Shown one piece after another: positions 11,251-22,300 of a stretch of 64,000 bases of DNA. Numbering within the stretch: position 1 is the first letter of the stretch; each line of letters opens with the position of its first letter. Under the pieces are notes generated by a model that saw nothing but the letters and a program-made list of their open reading frames with translations, ran no database searches and was not told the DNA's origin. Position numbers and translations under genes: made by a program. The DNA comes from Cyrtodaria siliqua (lineage: Eukaryota > Mollusca > Bivalvia > Adapedonta > Hiatellidae): assembly GCA_037043455.1 (NCBI GenBank), contig JAWPHD010000093.1:1-64000 (forward strand), given 5' to 3'.

Positions 11251-12009
11251 GTACTTCTTTTTATGTACCGCTATTGAATGCCATCAAACAATCTTGGTTT
11301 TATTTAGTAAATATTCAATAATGGTTGGATCGTGGGTATTTTGCGATGGCGCGCCGTCGAATTCATTCTAGTTTATCTTTATTTTCAAAATAAGAAATTA
11401 TAGAAAAAGATGTTTAAAGTCAAACATCCTATCATTTTTGGGTTTTCCCTTAACAATCAATGGATTGACAACGTGAAACTTTCCGTCGTACTCCTAAAAT
11501 GTGTATTAGTAATTGAAATATATTAATATATTAATTGGAAAGAGAAAAGGTGTGTTTGAAGTCGGACACTATTTCTTGCACTTTCGTGCACTTTCCTATT
11601 TATTTGTTGATAGGTCTATGATTACACAGCTGAAGTATTCACACCAAGATTAGCCGCAAAGACACTTCTGAATAAAACAATATGCAATTTCAATTACATG
11701 TCTACAAAATTTAAGTTTTACTTTTGTCACGCATCAGTTTAAGAATATGAATAAAGCATGACAAACTTGCTTATCACTAATATGCATCCTTATTGATGTG
11801 TTATCCTCGGGCATATAGCATACAGAACGACATCAGTTGTTCATACAATCAATGTCTAAGAGTAGTGAATGAAAACTGCATGTACATATACACGTTCTCA
11901 AACCCCCAACTCGGATATAATAAGCTGGAAATATGTATTTTAATTAAAAATAAAAAAAGTCATTTCAGCAAATATACTTCTTGCTCTGGCTACTGCCAAG
12001 TCATTGAGT

Positions 12010-12290
12010 ACCTTCTTTGTGGTTTTCTAGGCTATTGTTTTCTTGTAATTATATATACACGAGCATCTTTATGTTTAACTTATATTGCCTAGTAATGCTG
12101 CCTTGTTGGTTAGAGAATAGTTCATGGCGGGGATTTTTTTATTTATACTGTCCCGTTTTATTGAGATGACAGTAGTGTACGTGTGAGGTTTGGTGCGACC
12201 TAGAACCTGGTTTAAACCCCTAGTGGCCTTTTTTGCCACTGAGCGTTCCAAGGCGGTAGCCCTATTGTCAACTCTTGTTTATATTCTCAG
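12010..12290 (+). repeat. Retroelement 3' tail fragment
   Basis: Matches 50760-51003 across AGAACCTGGTTTAAACCC, the TTTTTGCCACTGA part and GTAGCCCTATTGTCAAC. No coding part remains here. Confidence 0.65.
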
Positions 12291-12339
12291 GTGAGGAGGC
12301 TTTGCTTGGTTTATTAACCATATCTTATTGCTCAAATGA

Positions 12340-12810
12340 ATTGATACATGATTGCTACATCGTCAAATGACTGTAATTACATTAAGGGTCAATAAACTAG
12401 TTATGTCATACGTTAGATGAATGGAGACATAATTGCTACATCGTCAAACTTGACTATAATTACATTAATGGCCTATACACTAGTTATATCTTACGTTAGA
12501 TTAATGGATACATAATTGCTTCATCGTCAAACTTGACTTTAATTACATTAAGGGTCTATAAACTAGTTATATCATACGTTCGATGAATGGATACATAATT
12601 GCTCCATCGTCAAACTTGACTTTAGTTACATTAAGGGTCAATAAACTAGTTATATCATACGTTAGATTAATGGATACATAATTGCTACATCGTCAAACTT
12701 TACTTGACATTAAATACATAAAAGGTTATAGCTATAAACCAGTTATGACATACGTTCGATGAATGGATATGTAATTGTTATATCGCCTAACTTGGCCTGA
12801 AATACACTTA
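12340..12810. repeat. 83-bp tandem repeat, about 5.5 copies
   Basis: Units start at CGTCAAA (about 12361, 12443, 12526, 12609, 12692). Each holds ACTAGTTAT(A/G)TCATACGTT or a close variant and ends in ATTGCT(A/T/C)CAT. The last copies are more diverged. It lies in the intron between the 40-base and 26-base exons of unit 1. Confidence 0.85.
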
Positions 12811-12944
12811 TGTTATACTATTACTGTTATGTTTTAGTTAGTTATTGTATTTATGTATGGGGTTTTGATGAACATACATTACTTATGAAACTAAACATTA
12901 AGGTTGTCTATATATTCCTTTACATCAATAATATCCATCTGCAG

Positions 12945-12970
12945 GTATATCACAGGAGAATCAGATGCAG
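12945..12970 (+). CDS. Unit 1 exon: 26-base cytoplasmic micro-exon
   Basis: CTGCAG precedes and GTAAGA follows. Reads YITGESDA in phase. Same length and phase as YIQGEAAD (25077) and NIPGEADG (57985). The conservation of a 26-base exon in three copies is strong evidence for a real exon. Confidence 0.75.
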
Positions 12971-13019
12971 GTAAGATTGTGTTTCGTTTTATTTATGAAA
13001 TAGTTTTAAGGAAGTATAA

Positions 13020-13180
13020 AATGATCGGACAGGGAAAGTAGCATTCAATAAGGACAGTCAACCACAAAACACAGAAACAAACACGCAAACAGACAAACAA
13101 GAAGGTAAAAGTAATAATAAATACAAACGACATCACAAACACAAAATAGTTGACAATAGGGCTACCGCCTTGACTTCCTT
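13020..13180 (-). repeat. Retroelement 3' tail fragment, inverted
   Basis: Reverse complement of 4925-5070 over most of its length, and of the GTAGCCCTATTGTCAAC region at 12260 and 50985. Non-coding. Confidence 0.65.
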
Positions 13181-13832
13181 AAATAATCTTACTGTGTTTA
13201 AGGTATTCATTTCTTCATTGATTTCGTATCTCATGAAAAGGCACACTATTAGCACTGACAGGTTATTTCACCTTTGAAAAACAACATTTCTTACAGTTAT
13301 TACTTACAGGTGCTAATAACCAAACTAGTAACGTACGAGATGTAATTAAATACATTTAGAAACGTCGTTTTAATGTTGGTTTATTCTTAAATATATGTTC
13401 TTCAACAAATACGAGTAATTCACGAACATGTATATACGTTATTAATTGTAATTATCAAGATAAAAGCCTTTTTTTTTGCAAAACTTGAAATTGCTTATAT
13501 AGAAGGCGGTAATGACAATAATTTAATGACTAGTAGTGTAGAAGATTCATCTATTTCTTTCCCTATTTCTCTCTCTTATCCCTTCAAAATTAACTATCTA
13601 GCAGTATATGGAACAAAATATAGGCAGTTTTATTTCAATAAACTAGAACAATTGTGAATATTATTAATTGCGGGTGCTAACCAACAGACATGCTTCTTAG
13701 AACCTGTATAATAATTCGGAATTAGCGATTATTGTTGATTTACTCTTCAGTTTATGATATTTACCGCGCCATATAAAACACATTTCATCAACTAATATTT
13801 CAAATTATATAATTACATGCTTCATCTTTCAG

Positions 13833-14011
13833 AACCAGAAATTAGCAATATGGAACGCAGCAGCGACGTTTATGTCTATACGGAACGCGGCAGTGACGAT
13901 GATTTCAATATGGAACACGGCAGTGACGATCATGTCAATATGGAACTCGGCAGTGAAGGTGCTGTCAATATGGAACGCGGTAGTGATAATTATGTCACAT
14001 CTGTGACGTAG
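13833..14011 (+). CDS. Unit 1 last exon: tail with 10-residue repeats
   Basis: The exon follows TCTTTCAG and opens EPEISNMERSSD, matching the EPVYN start of the other tails only in its first residues. It then consists of diverged copies of a 30-base, 10-residue unit of the type NMERGSDDxV and stops with TAG at 14009-14011. Tyrosines occur in VYVYTE and DNYVTSV, but there is no ITIM-like or YxxM site like those in units 2 and 3. The tail is acidic. The exon may come from expansion of a short coding repeat. Minus-strand frames over it are shadows. Confidence 0.7.
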
Positions 14012-14968
14012 AAACTTGCTCAGGCAAACCAAAAGAGAATAGATATTCAAAATAAACTCAGAGCAAACATCTATGCTAAGCACAATATCCATTTAATTCG
14101 TGTCTATAGTCACAACTTACTTGTTGTTTGTTTCGTATGCATGTTTTGGTTTTGGTGCTCTGTGAACGTTGCATTTCCTGTTTGTCTTCTATTCCTACTT
14201 CCAATGATATATAATTATATCTAAACAATCACCATATTCCAATACTTTCATACTAGTAGCATAGGTTTTATCGGATTTGCATAGAGTTATTAATTTTACC
14301 TATTTACAGGAGTTTCGATTTTGATATCAGGTATATCATTGAATGACATTATTCTTAGAAACGAAGCTTACTGTTAACCTTAACCGGAATTAAGAAACGT
14401 TAAACCACAGGTCAAAATAAATTGTTATGACCTACTGGTGATATTATGGCATAGACTTTAAGTGTAAGTCTAGGAAATAGGTAAATATCCGTCAGACTAA
14501 AATACATGTAGACGTGTGTGGATATTTATTTCATCTAGATGTATATTTGTATTTGTGTATAAAGATTTAGGAGTCTCGTGGTATTGATTACTAAGAAACC
14601 AAAGTACCAACATTGTCACAGTTAGTGAACTGTATGAATTATAACATGAAGTACTTATTTAGATACCAATTATCAAAATAAAAAACATCTGCATTTTATT
14701 AATAATTTATAATAATATATGAACTTAACACATTTTATTAGTTGAGGAACTATATAATTAGTTGCTCTTTCGTTGTTTAATTCATTCATAATATATTCTG
14801 TCACTAATGCGCTTCCGTAGAAACCGCCTTATATTACCGCACTGAAAACTCGTGCATTTGAAGGCGATTTCACTAACTACGTATAATCCGATAACAATTG
14901 ACGGAGATATCCATTGTTGAATTATGCGCACTCATGTATAGTGGCTATACGAGTATTTCAATGCTATC
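14012..14968. other. Unit 1 to unit 2 intergenic region
   Basis: AT-rich sequence without a recognised exon. Part of 14125-14200 weakly resembles the retroelement tails. The mariner copy starts at the right edge; I could not define its inverted repeats with confidence. Confidence 0.4.
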
Positions 14969-16035
14969 ATGAAAAGTGAAGAAAAAATTGAAATTAGGGC
15001 TTACATTAAAGCCAGGGTTGCTTTAAAAGTACCTGCAAAAGAGATTTATGCTGAACTGTGCCGTGTACATGGCAGTTCTGCCGTGACATTGAGAACGGTT
15101 TTGCGTTGGGCTAAGACATTTAAAGGGGGGTAAACTTGGCATTAAAGACCGTGACCATCCTGGCAGGCCTGTTGTTGCAGGAACAAAGGAGAAGATTGAT
15201 GCTGTGAAAGCCATGGTAGACGAAGATGGGCGGTATACAGTTTTTAAGACAGCTAATAAGTCTTGGAATCTCAGAAGGCACAACTCATCACATTTTGATC
15301 AACTGTTTAAAATTAAAGAAGGTTTGTGCTAGATGGGTCCCTCATTTGCTGTCAACTGAACAAAAGGCCAAACGTTTAAAATGTGCTAAAAATCTTCTTA
15401 AAAAATATGAAAATTGTCATCCTAGAAATATTTCTGAGTTGCTCACTGGAGATGAAACGTGGGTGTACTATTTTGAACCCCAGCGGCGGATAAACAATAA
15501 ACAATGATTGGGTAAAAATCAGGCAAGACCGGTTATTGCAAAACGAACAAAAAGCGCTAAAAAGGTTTTGTATGCAATATTCTTTAATTCCAGTGGCCCT
15601 GTGGTACACATTCCATGCAAACAGGGAAAAACCATCAAGGCCAAATTTTACAAGGACAAAGTTCTCAAAGCAGTCAAAAGTAATTACAAGAAAAAACGCC
15701 CAAGTAAAGTTTTGAATGGCATCCAGTTGATTCATGACAATGCCTCAGCTCACAAAGCTTAAATTGTACAGTCTTTCTTGGAGTAAGAAAAAGTGGTACA
15801 GCTTGAACACCCACCTTATTCTCCCGACCTTAGTCCCTGTGACTTTTTCCTATTCCTTTTGCTGAAGAAAAACCTTTCTGGTAGACGCTATGCTTCCAAA
15901 AGTGCCCTTGATGCCGGAATAGTTCAGTGTCTCAACAGCATACCAAGGGGAGACTACTTTGCTGCGTTTACGTCATGGATAGCGCGACTCCGAAAGTGTG
16001 TATCTGTTCAAGGGGAATACTTTGAAGGATTGTAA
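14969..16035 (+). pseudogene. Mariner (D,D34D) transposase, decayed
   Basis: The translation in successive frames follows a mariner transposase from near its N-terminus to its end: a helix-turn-helix part (EIYAELCRVHGSSAVTLRTV), DHPGRP, LTGDETWVYYFEP with the first catalytic Asp, LIHDNASAH with the second, and PPYSPDLSPCDFFLF with the third. There are 34 positions between the second and third Asp, the mariner spacing. It is broken by frameshifts near 15130 and 15230 and by in-frame stops at 15505-15507, 15760-15762 and 15784-15786. The frame ends with TAA at 16033-16035. It is not functional. It lies between receptor units 1 and 2. Confidence 0.93.
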
Positions 16036-16335
16036 TAAGAAGTTTTTTATATGTCCAGTATCTGTTCCGAATACCAGTGACAGAATATATTGAACCCCAC
16101 TCGTATTTGCTCCGTTGTAAGCCTGGGAAACCAATATGTTCGCGCCTAACTGACGACTTCCGGCTATATAAGTACCTATTGTTCTCGACTAGTATTAGTT
16201 GATGATCACATGTCTGCACATGTCTATACAATCTTTGAAAAATGTTAGTGACTAACTTACGTGACGTGATATTTAATCTGATTCAGCATTACTTGAATGA
16301 CACTTGTTTAAGCAGACCATTCACTTAAACGCGAG

Positions 16336-16399
16336 ATGGAGAAATTGTTCTAAATATGTGCTGCGGTATTTGTACACATTATATACGTATTCGCACAGA
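16336..16399 (+). pseudogene. Unit 2 original signal-peptide exon, nonsense mutated
   Basis: This 64-base stretch aligns without gaps to the unit 3 signal exons, from GAGATGG through TATT(C)GCACAGA|GTGAGTA. It has the same start position, length and donor. Codon 6 is TAA (16351-16353), so it can no longer encode a leader. The donor is intact. Confidence 0.75.
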
Positions 16400-19300
16400 G
16401 TGAGTACTTGATATTATATTTTAATATGGATTAACATGGCAATAATCGGTTACAATGTGACAATCAACATGTGTTTGGAGATTTTGGTGCATCTTTTTAT
16501 TATAGTGATATTGCAAATGGAAGCCTACCCATGTAAGAACTAAAATAAACACGTATCGAAATAATGTGTTTGCTTCAGGGCTACCTGCCTAAGACAATAT
16601 TATTTAACACGTTTTATTTTAGAAATGAATTCACGGTGTGCATATCATTAATGCAATGGTGAACATTTAATTTACCTTGTGCAATTCTACATTAAAATAT
16701 GAGGTATATATTTGAAAAATATCAAGACAAATTATCCTTGAATTTAATATTTTTATTGATAACAAAACCATAGTGCAATAACATCTTGTGCATCAAAACT
16801 TTAAACAGGTAGAATGACAAATAACAGAAATAATGTCCCATTATTCATTTCAATAAACTCAAAATCGTTAGAAGTATCGTTGTAATGAGAGATATAACGG
16901 TTTATCTTTAAACTATAGTGTTATTATCACTGATACGTCGTTTGTTTTGTACCACTTAATATGACGCATGATGTGCAATCCATACCTTCCCGCACAGGTT
17001 ATCAATTGCGGGTGATAACCTGAGCGGGATGATAACCCGGAAGTAAGTGACAACCGATAACTGACGTCATTAATGTGCAGGCCGATTTTAACGTCCGTTT
17101 AAATTTTCTTCCCGTTAAACTGGATGCAGGGGAACAAAGCGCTCGATTCAATTATGATTTTGTCTGATTACTTTTCTTAATATTTAATAAATTTTATTCA
17201 AATGAGGTGCACATCCTGCTACAGAAGGAAGGATGATATATTTCCTCTGTCGCAACCGGTATTTCGATTCATCCAGTACTTTCTGAGATTAGCCTTTGAA
17301 ATGTTCACGGTCATGTACGCTTTTTTAATTTCCAATAATTTGGGTTACTAGTGAGCGGTGGAGGAAAATGCCCACTTTGTAGGATTATACGCGCTTTACT
17401 GAAACAGTTAAATATAAAAAACATTAGTAAGAAAAAAACATACATGAATCGAGCACTAATATTTCCAAAAGCGATAAAGAAACTTATAATTAAAAATATT
17501 ATTTTGCTCTTTTTTCAGTACTCAGTAATAAATGATGAATATATTACAACTCTTCACTTTCCGTTATCACACCTTGTAATTAATATTTTTTGTGTGTAGT
17601 TTAATGATATCCTTTTTCCACATTACACCTGATATCATCCCTAGAACATCCCTCGAACAATATCAATACCTCGGTACTACGTACCTCGATATTGATATTG
17701 AATTATAGGGATGATATCAGGAGTGATGTGGAAAAAGGAGAGTGATAATGTCTCAATCTTATATTGAATACGGGGGTTAGGAAGACACGAGTAAGTCGAC
17801 AGGGTAAATTATGTTTTTTCAATTATTGTTATTAAGTAACTATTCTATTGTGTATTTTGCAGCGTCGATTTCATGTGGTGAGCTCCACGCAGCGTACAGC
17901 TACTCAGGTACAACAATAAACTGTGATATTCGGTTGATACCCAGTACTTCCATGTCACCGTACATCAGAAACAACATGTACCGATGGTTTCATTACAGAC
18001 AATCACATGAAGGTATTGTGATAATTAATAAGGAGAGAAAGTTCAACAGAAACTCCCAGAAATACAGTGAGAATAATTTCACTTTACATATACAGGGCTT
18101 AACAAGAGAAGACGAAGGGATTTACGGAGTCGATTGCAGGACGAACTCAAGCAAATCAGTTGTCGCAAATAACCAAGTGCGTATATCATTGCCCGAAACG
18201 ACCACGTCAGGTATTGTTTAGTGTGTGGATATTAATGAAATAATATCTTCTCGCATATAATTACATAAAAAAAAATATTTTTTTTAAAAACTAGTAGTTG
18301 TTTAAATGTTTAAACGAATATGATTGTTTTTAATACTGATGATTTAATAACTTATTTTGATAATTTTGTAACACTTGAAACCACAGGAACATAAAACAAA
18401 ACATAAAAAAACAAGCAAATATATTTAGAATTAGTAACTGTTGTTCAGTGTTGTTTAGAATGTTCGAACCTTTACATAATCTACATTTAAATATATATAT
18501 TGAATCAATAGTGTTATTACTTACTGGTCCTTTGGAATCATAAAGCCAAATATGTGTGGCTTTAGAGTAGAATATCGCTTAAGCCGGTGAAAGTGGAGGG
18601 GGTGGGGGAGGTCTGAGAGGCGTTGTACTTTATATTACCTCTCATGAACAGACTCAATAAAACCGAGTCTGTTACTTTTATCTCTCGTTTGTGTTTGTTG
18701 TTTCCAAGGGATCCTCTTTTCAGCATATATTAATTTTCACACTAGCGTTTGTTTAGTTTTGTATGGCGGCCGTAAAAGGTCGCCCCGACTACAAATCTGT
18801 AGTGGTATTACTTACCGGTCCTTTGGGATCATCAAGCCCACTAGTTGTGGCTTAAAAGAAGAATATCGCTTAAGACGATGCTAGAAGGCGTGAGAGGTGT
18901 TGCATTTCAAATTACCTCTCATGAACAGACTCAATAAAACTCCCGCCCCTAGAATCCGACTTAATTGGTATTCTAAAAGATTTATTATACTTTAAAGCCA
19001 AACATATCGAGCTTTATGATCCCAAAGGACTATTACAATACTGATTTGTAGTAGTAGCGACCTTTTAGATCTGTCACGCAACAAACGCTAGTGTCAAACA
19101 AGAGTGAGTAGTAGCAGACAGAGAGAACAGTAGCAGAATATGTTTTATTGAGTCAGTTCATAAAAGGTAATGTAAGACGCAACACTGACGGCCTATTATA
19201 ACTGCAAGCGCGAATATTGCTGGCTGACGTATACATATAAATACCTAATTTATGTTCATCTTTGAAGACAGCAACACACAGAGTATGATATAACTAAATA

Positions 19301-22300
19301 CGTTCATTGATTGCAACAGAAATTTGCAAAAACACTAATAGAAAAAGCATTGTGCTACCAAAATACAAACAGATATTAAATAGCAATTCCGAATTATTTT
19401 GTTTACGTTTTACTATTTCTAAATGTTAAATATAAAGCGCGTGTTTTATCTAAATGAATAAAGACCCATTATTCTATTTAATCTAAGCATTGGTGTTAAA
19501 ACACGCGGAAAGAGTTACATATAAGCAGATATAAAAGTCGAGCAAGAAATGTAGCATTCATTGACTGGAGCCAACCGAAACACCCAAAGAAGCAAACAAA
19601 ATGTACAAGGCTCAAAAAAAGACAAGGTATATGGCATCACAAACAAATTGGTTGACAATAGGCTTACTGCCTTTAAACGGTCAGTGTCAAAGTTAAAGTC
19701 ATCTCTCTTATCAGAGATTTTAGTATGTATGCAATCACTTGAAATGGAATGATGAAGATCGAGGAATGCTGCTATTTTATCTTAACTGTTTTCAACGTGA
19801 GCTCTGGTGGATAAATATTAGTGACCCTATTAGCAAAGAACGGATTATCAATATTGAGTATGTCATCCACATATCGAGATGTATTATTAAACGCACCAAT
19901 AATGGCTCTCTGGCTAGCAGGTGAGAAACTCAAAATAAAATCTCTTTCATAATAGTATAAAAACAAATCTTCGATAAGTGGGGCACAGTTAGTACCCATA
20001 GAAATACCAACAACCTGGCGGTAAACGGTTATACCTTATATAATAAAGATGTTATTCAAAAGAAAAGATAACGCTCTACAAATATCAGCGCATAAACATA
20101 ACATATACAATGACACAATTTGTTGTCGTTATTGCTGTTTTTGTAGGCTGCGACGTCCATTTATACAATCATATACTCCGGTAGACAGAATTGTCACACA
20201 CTAGTAGGGTTGTTAATCATTCGAGACTGATTTAAACAATACAAGGCGAAACTGGTAGGCGATATTGTTTCACATTTACTCTGGTTGGCGGTATTGTTAT
20301 GCCCTGGGAGGCGTGATCTCAGTATTGCCATGCACTGGTAATTGTTATCGCAATACGTTGAAAACGTGTTGTTCTCCAGGAACAACACCAGTTCAGTTCA
20401 GTAATCCCACATATTTAGATGAGGAAACCACTAACGACGGAAGCAAAGGTTTGTTCGTTATTGTGTTGGCTCTGTGGTTAGCATAGTATATTAATCACAT
20501 AACTGGCATTGTGAGAAAATACTAAAGCAATGATATATTTATTATATTGCACTAGTTTAATAAATATGCAAATTAAGTCCGAATTATTGTTCCGTTGTCC
20601 GTTCAGCTCGGTGTGCATCGAAATTTCCGTAACCATCTAAAATACTGGATTACGGAAATCGACGAGGTAATTCATTTGTTCGGTGCCGTGCGGAGAAGAC
20701 GTATTTCTGTAATTGTAGGCGGCAACAACAAGTAATAATTCTCCGGTAGAAGGGAATTAAGGGATGACTGGTAGATTACAATATATACCTTGTTTGGCGA
20801 AATTGTTTTACTCTGGTATGTAAGAGTAAAGAGAGTTATACATGACATTGTTTGCCTCTGTTATGGATTTTTTATGCACATATATATTGTTATATATATT
20901 GTTATATATATGAAATTTTTATGCACATATATATGGTTATACATGACATTGTTTGCCTCTGTTATGAAAGTTTTTAGCTGGAATTGATAGGCGCGATATT
21001 GTTTTACTTTACTCAGATATGAGATACTATTTGATACAGATTTGAGATACTATTTGATATAGATTTAAGATACTATTTGATACAGATTTGAAATACTATT
21101 TGATACAGATTTGAGATACTATTTGATATAGATTTGAGATACTATTTGATACAGATTTGAGAAACTATACCTCTGGCAAACAAGACCTGAACTCGAGATT
21201 GTCATATTGTGATACGTGTATAAACTTATATTTTAGAGACAACAACGGTCCAGTTAAGTTATCCCACTTATCTAGAAGAGGACATCACTAAAGATGGAAC
21301 CAAAGGTTTGTACTTGATTTTAATTGTTCTGTTTGTTGTCGGAGAGTTGTGGAAATTAAAAGTCCCAATAAGTTATGAAACTTTTGTCGGGAAAAGTAGT
21401 GCATTTTGATTTTATAGTTGCGTCATGTGGAAGCCAATTAATATAAAACCTATCGAGATCATGTCGACATATTAATAGAATAACTAATAATCAATTTCAT
21501 CTTTGAATACAGCAACACAAAGCATGATATAAATTAAGACTTTCACAAAATTACCCAGGGGGTAAATCACGTATAAGTATTACATAATCATATCTTACAA
21601 AGCAATTCAGAATAGATTTTATAGACGTTTTCCTTTTCCACTTTTATTTATTGCTGTATTGTGTTGCATATAAACGTTCGTTGTTATACCCTGGAATATC
21701 ATATTGTCAAATTGTGATACGTGTATAAACTTATATTTTAGGGACAACAACGGTCCAGTTAAGTTATCCCACTTATCCAGAAGAGGACACCACTAAAGAT
21801 GGAACCAAAGGTTTACCCTTGATTTTAATTGTTCTGTTTGTGGTCGGACAGTTGTGGAAATTAAAAGTCCCAATATGTTATGAAACATTTGTCGGGAAAA
21901 GTAGTGCATTTTGATTTTATAGATGCGTCATGTGGACCCCTATCAATATAAAACCTATAGAGATATTGTTTTAACCACATGCCGACATATTAATAGAATA
22001 ACTAATAATCAATTTCACCTTTGAATACAACAACGCAAAGCATGATATAAATTAAGAATTTCACGAAATTACCCAGGGGGTTAATCACGTATAAGCATTA
22101 CATAATCATATCTTACAAAACAATTCAGAATAGTTTTTATAGTATAGACGTTTTCCTTTTCCACTTTCTTGCTATATTGTGTTGCATATAAACGTTCTTA
22201 TATTGGATCCAAGTGAATAAAGACCAATAATTATTTCAATCTTAAAAGCGGCGTTAAATGTAAAATCTGTATCAACTTCATTTTGAATATTCGGGTTATG

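Larger units (their letters stand above)
8134..14011 (+). pseudogene. Receptor unit 1, headless (stalk, TM and tail exons only)
   Basis: Four exons match the downstream half of units 2 and 3 in order, length and phase: 8134-8307 (stalk and TM), 9905-9944 (40 bases), 12945-12970 (26 bases) and 13833-14011 (last exon, stop TAG at 14009-14011). No signal-peptide or Ig exon lies upstream in the window, where a retroelement fragment is found instead. All four exons are open and bordered by AG and GT. They could therefore serve an Ig exon of the unit to the left (as alternative 3' exons), or be a gene that has lost its 5' half. The last exon differs from those of units 2 and 3: it is built of a ten-residue repeat and lacks the ITIM-like site. 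Confidence 0.6.
21185..22190. repeat. 505-bp tandem duplication carrying stalk exons b and c
   Basis: The stretch from about 21207 to 21690 is repeated from about 21712 to 22190, including exon, 3' sequence and the shared ATTACATAATCATATCTTAC part. The two exons start 505 bases apart (21237 and 21742) and differ at only a few positions, so the duplication is recent compared with the split between units. Confidence 0.9.

Noticed and set aside
15376..15735. 119-codon minus-strand frame
   Set aside because: Antisense shadow of the mariner transposase.
14940..16120. Mariner terminal inverted repeats (ACGAGT and TTCAAT parts near 14947 and 16095)
   Set aside because: Match is short and gapped, and too close to the start codon for normal mariner ends.
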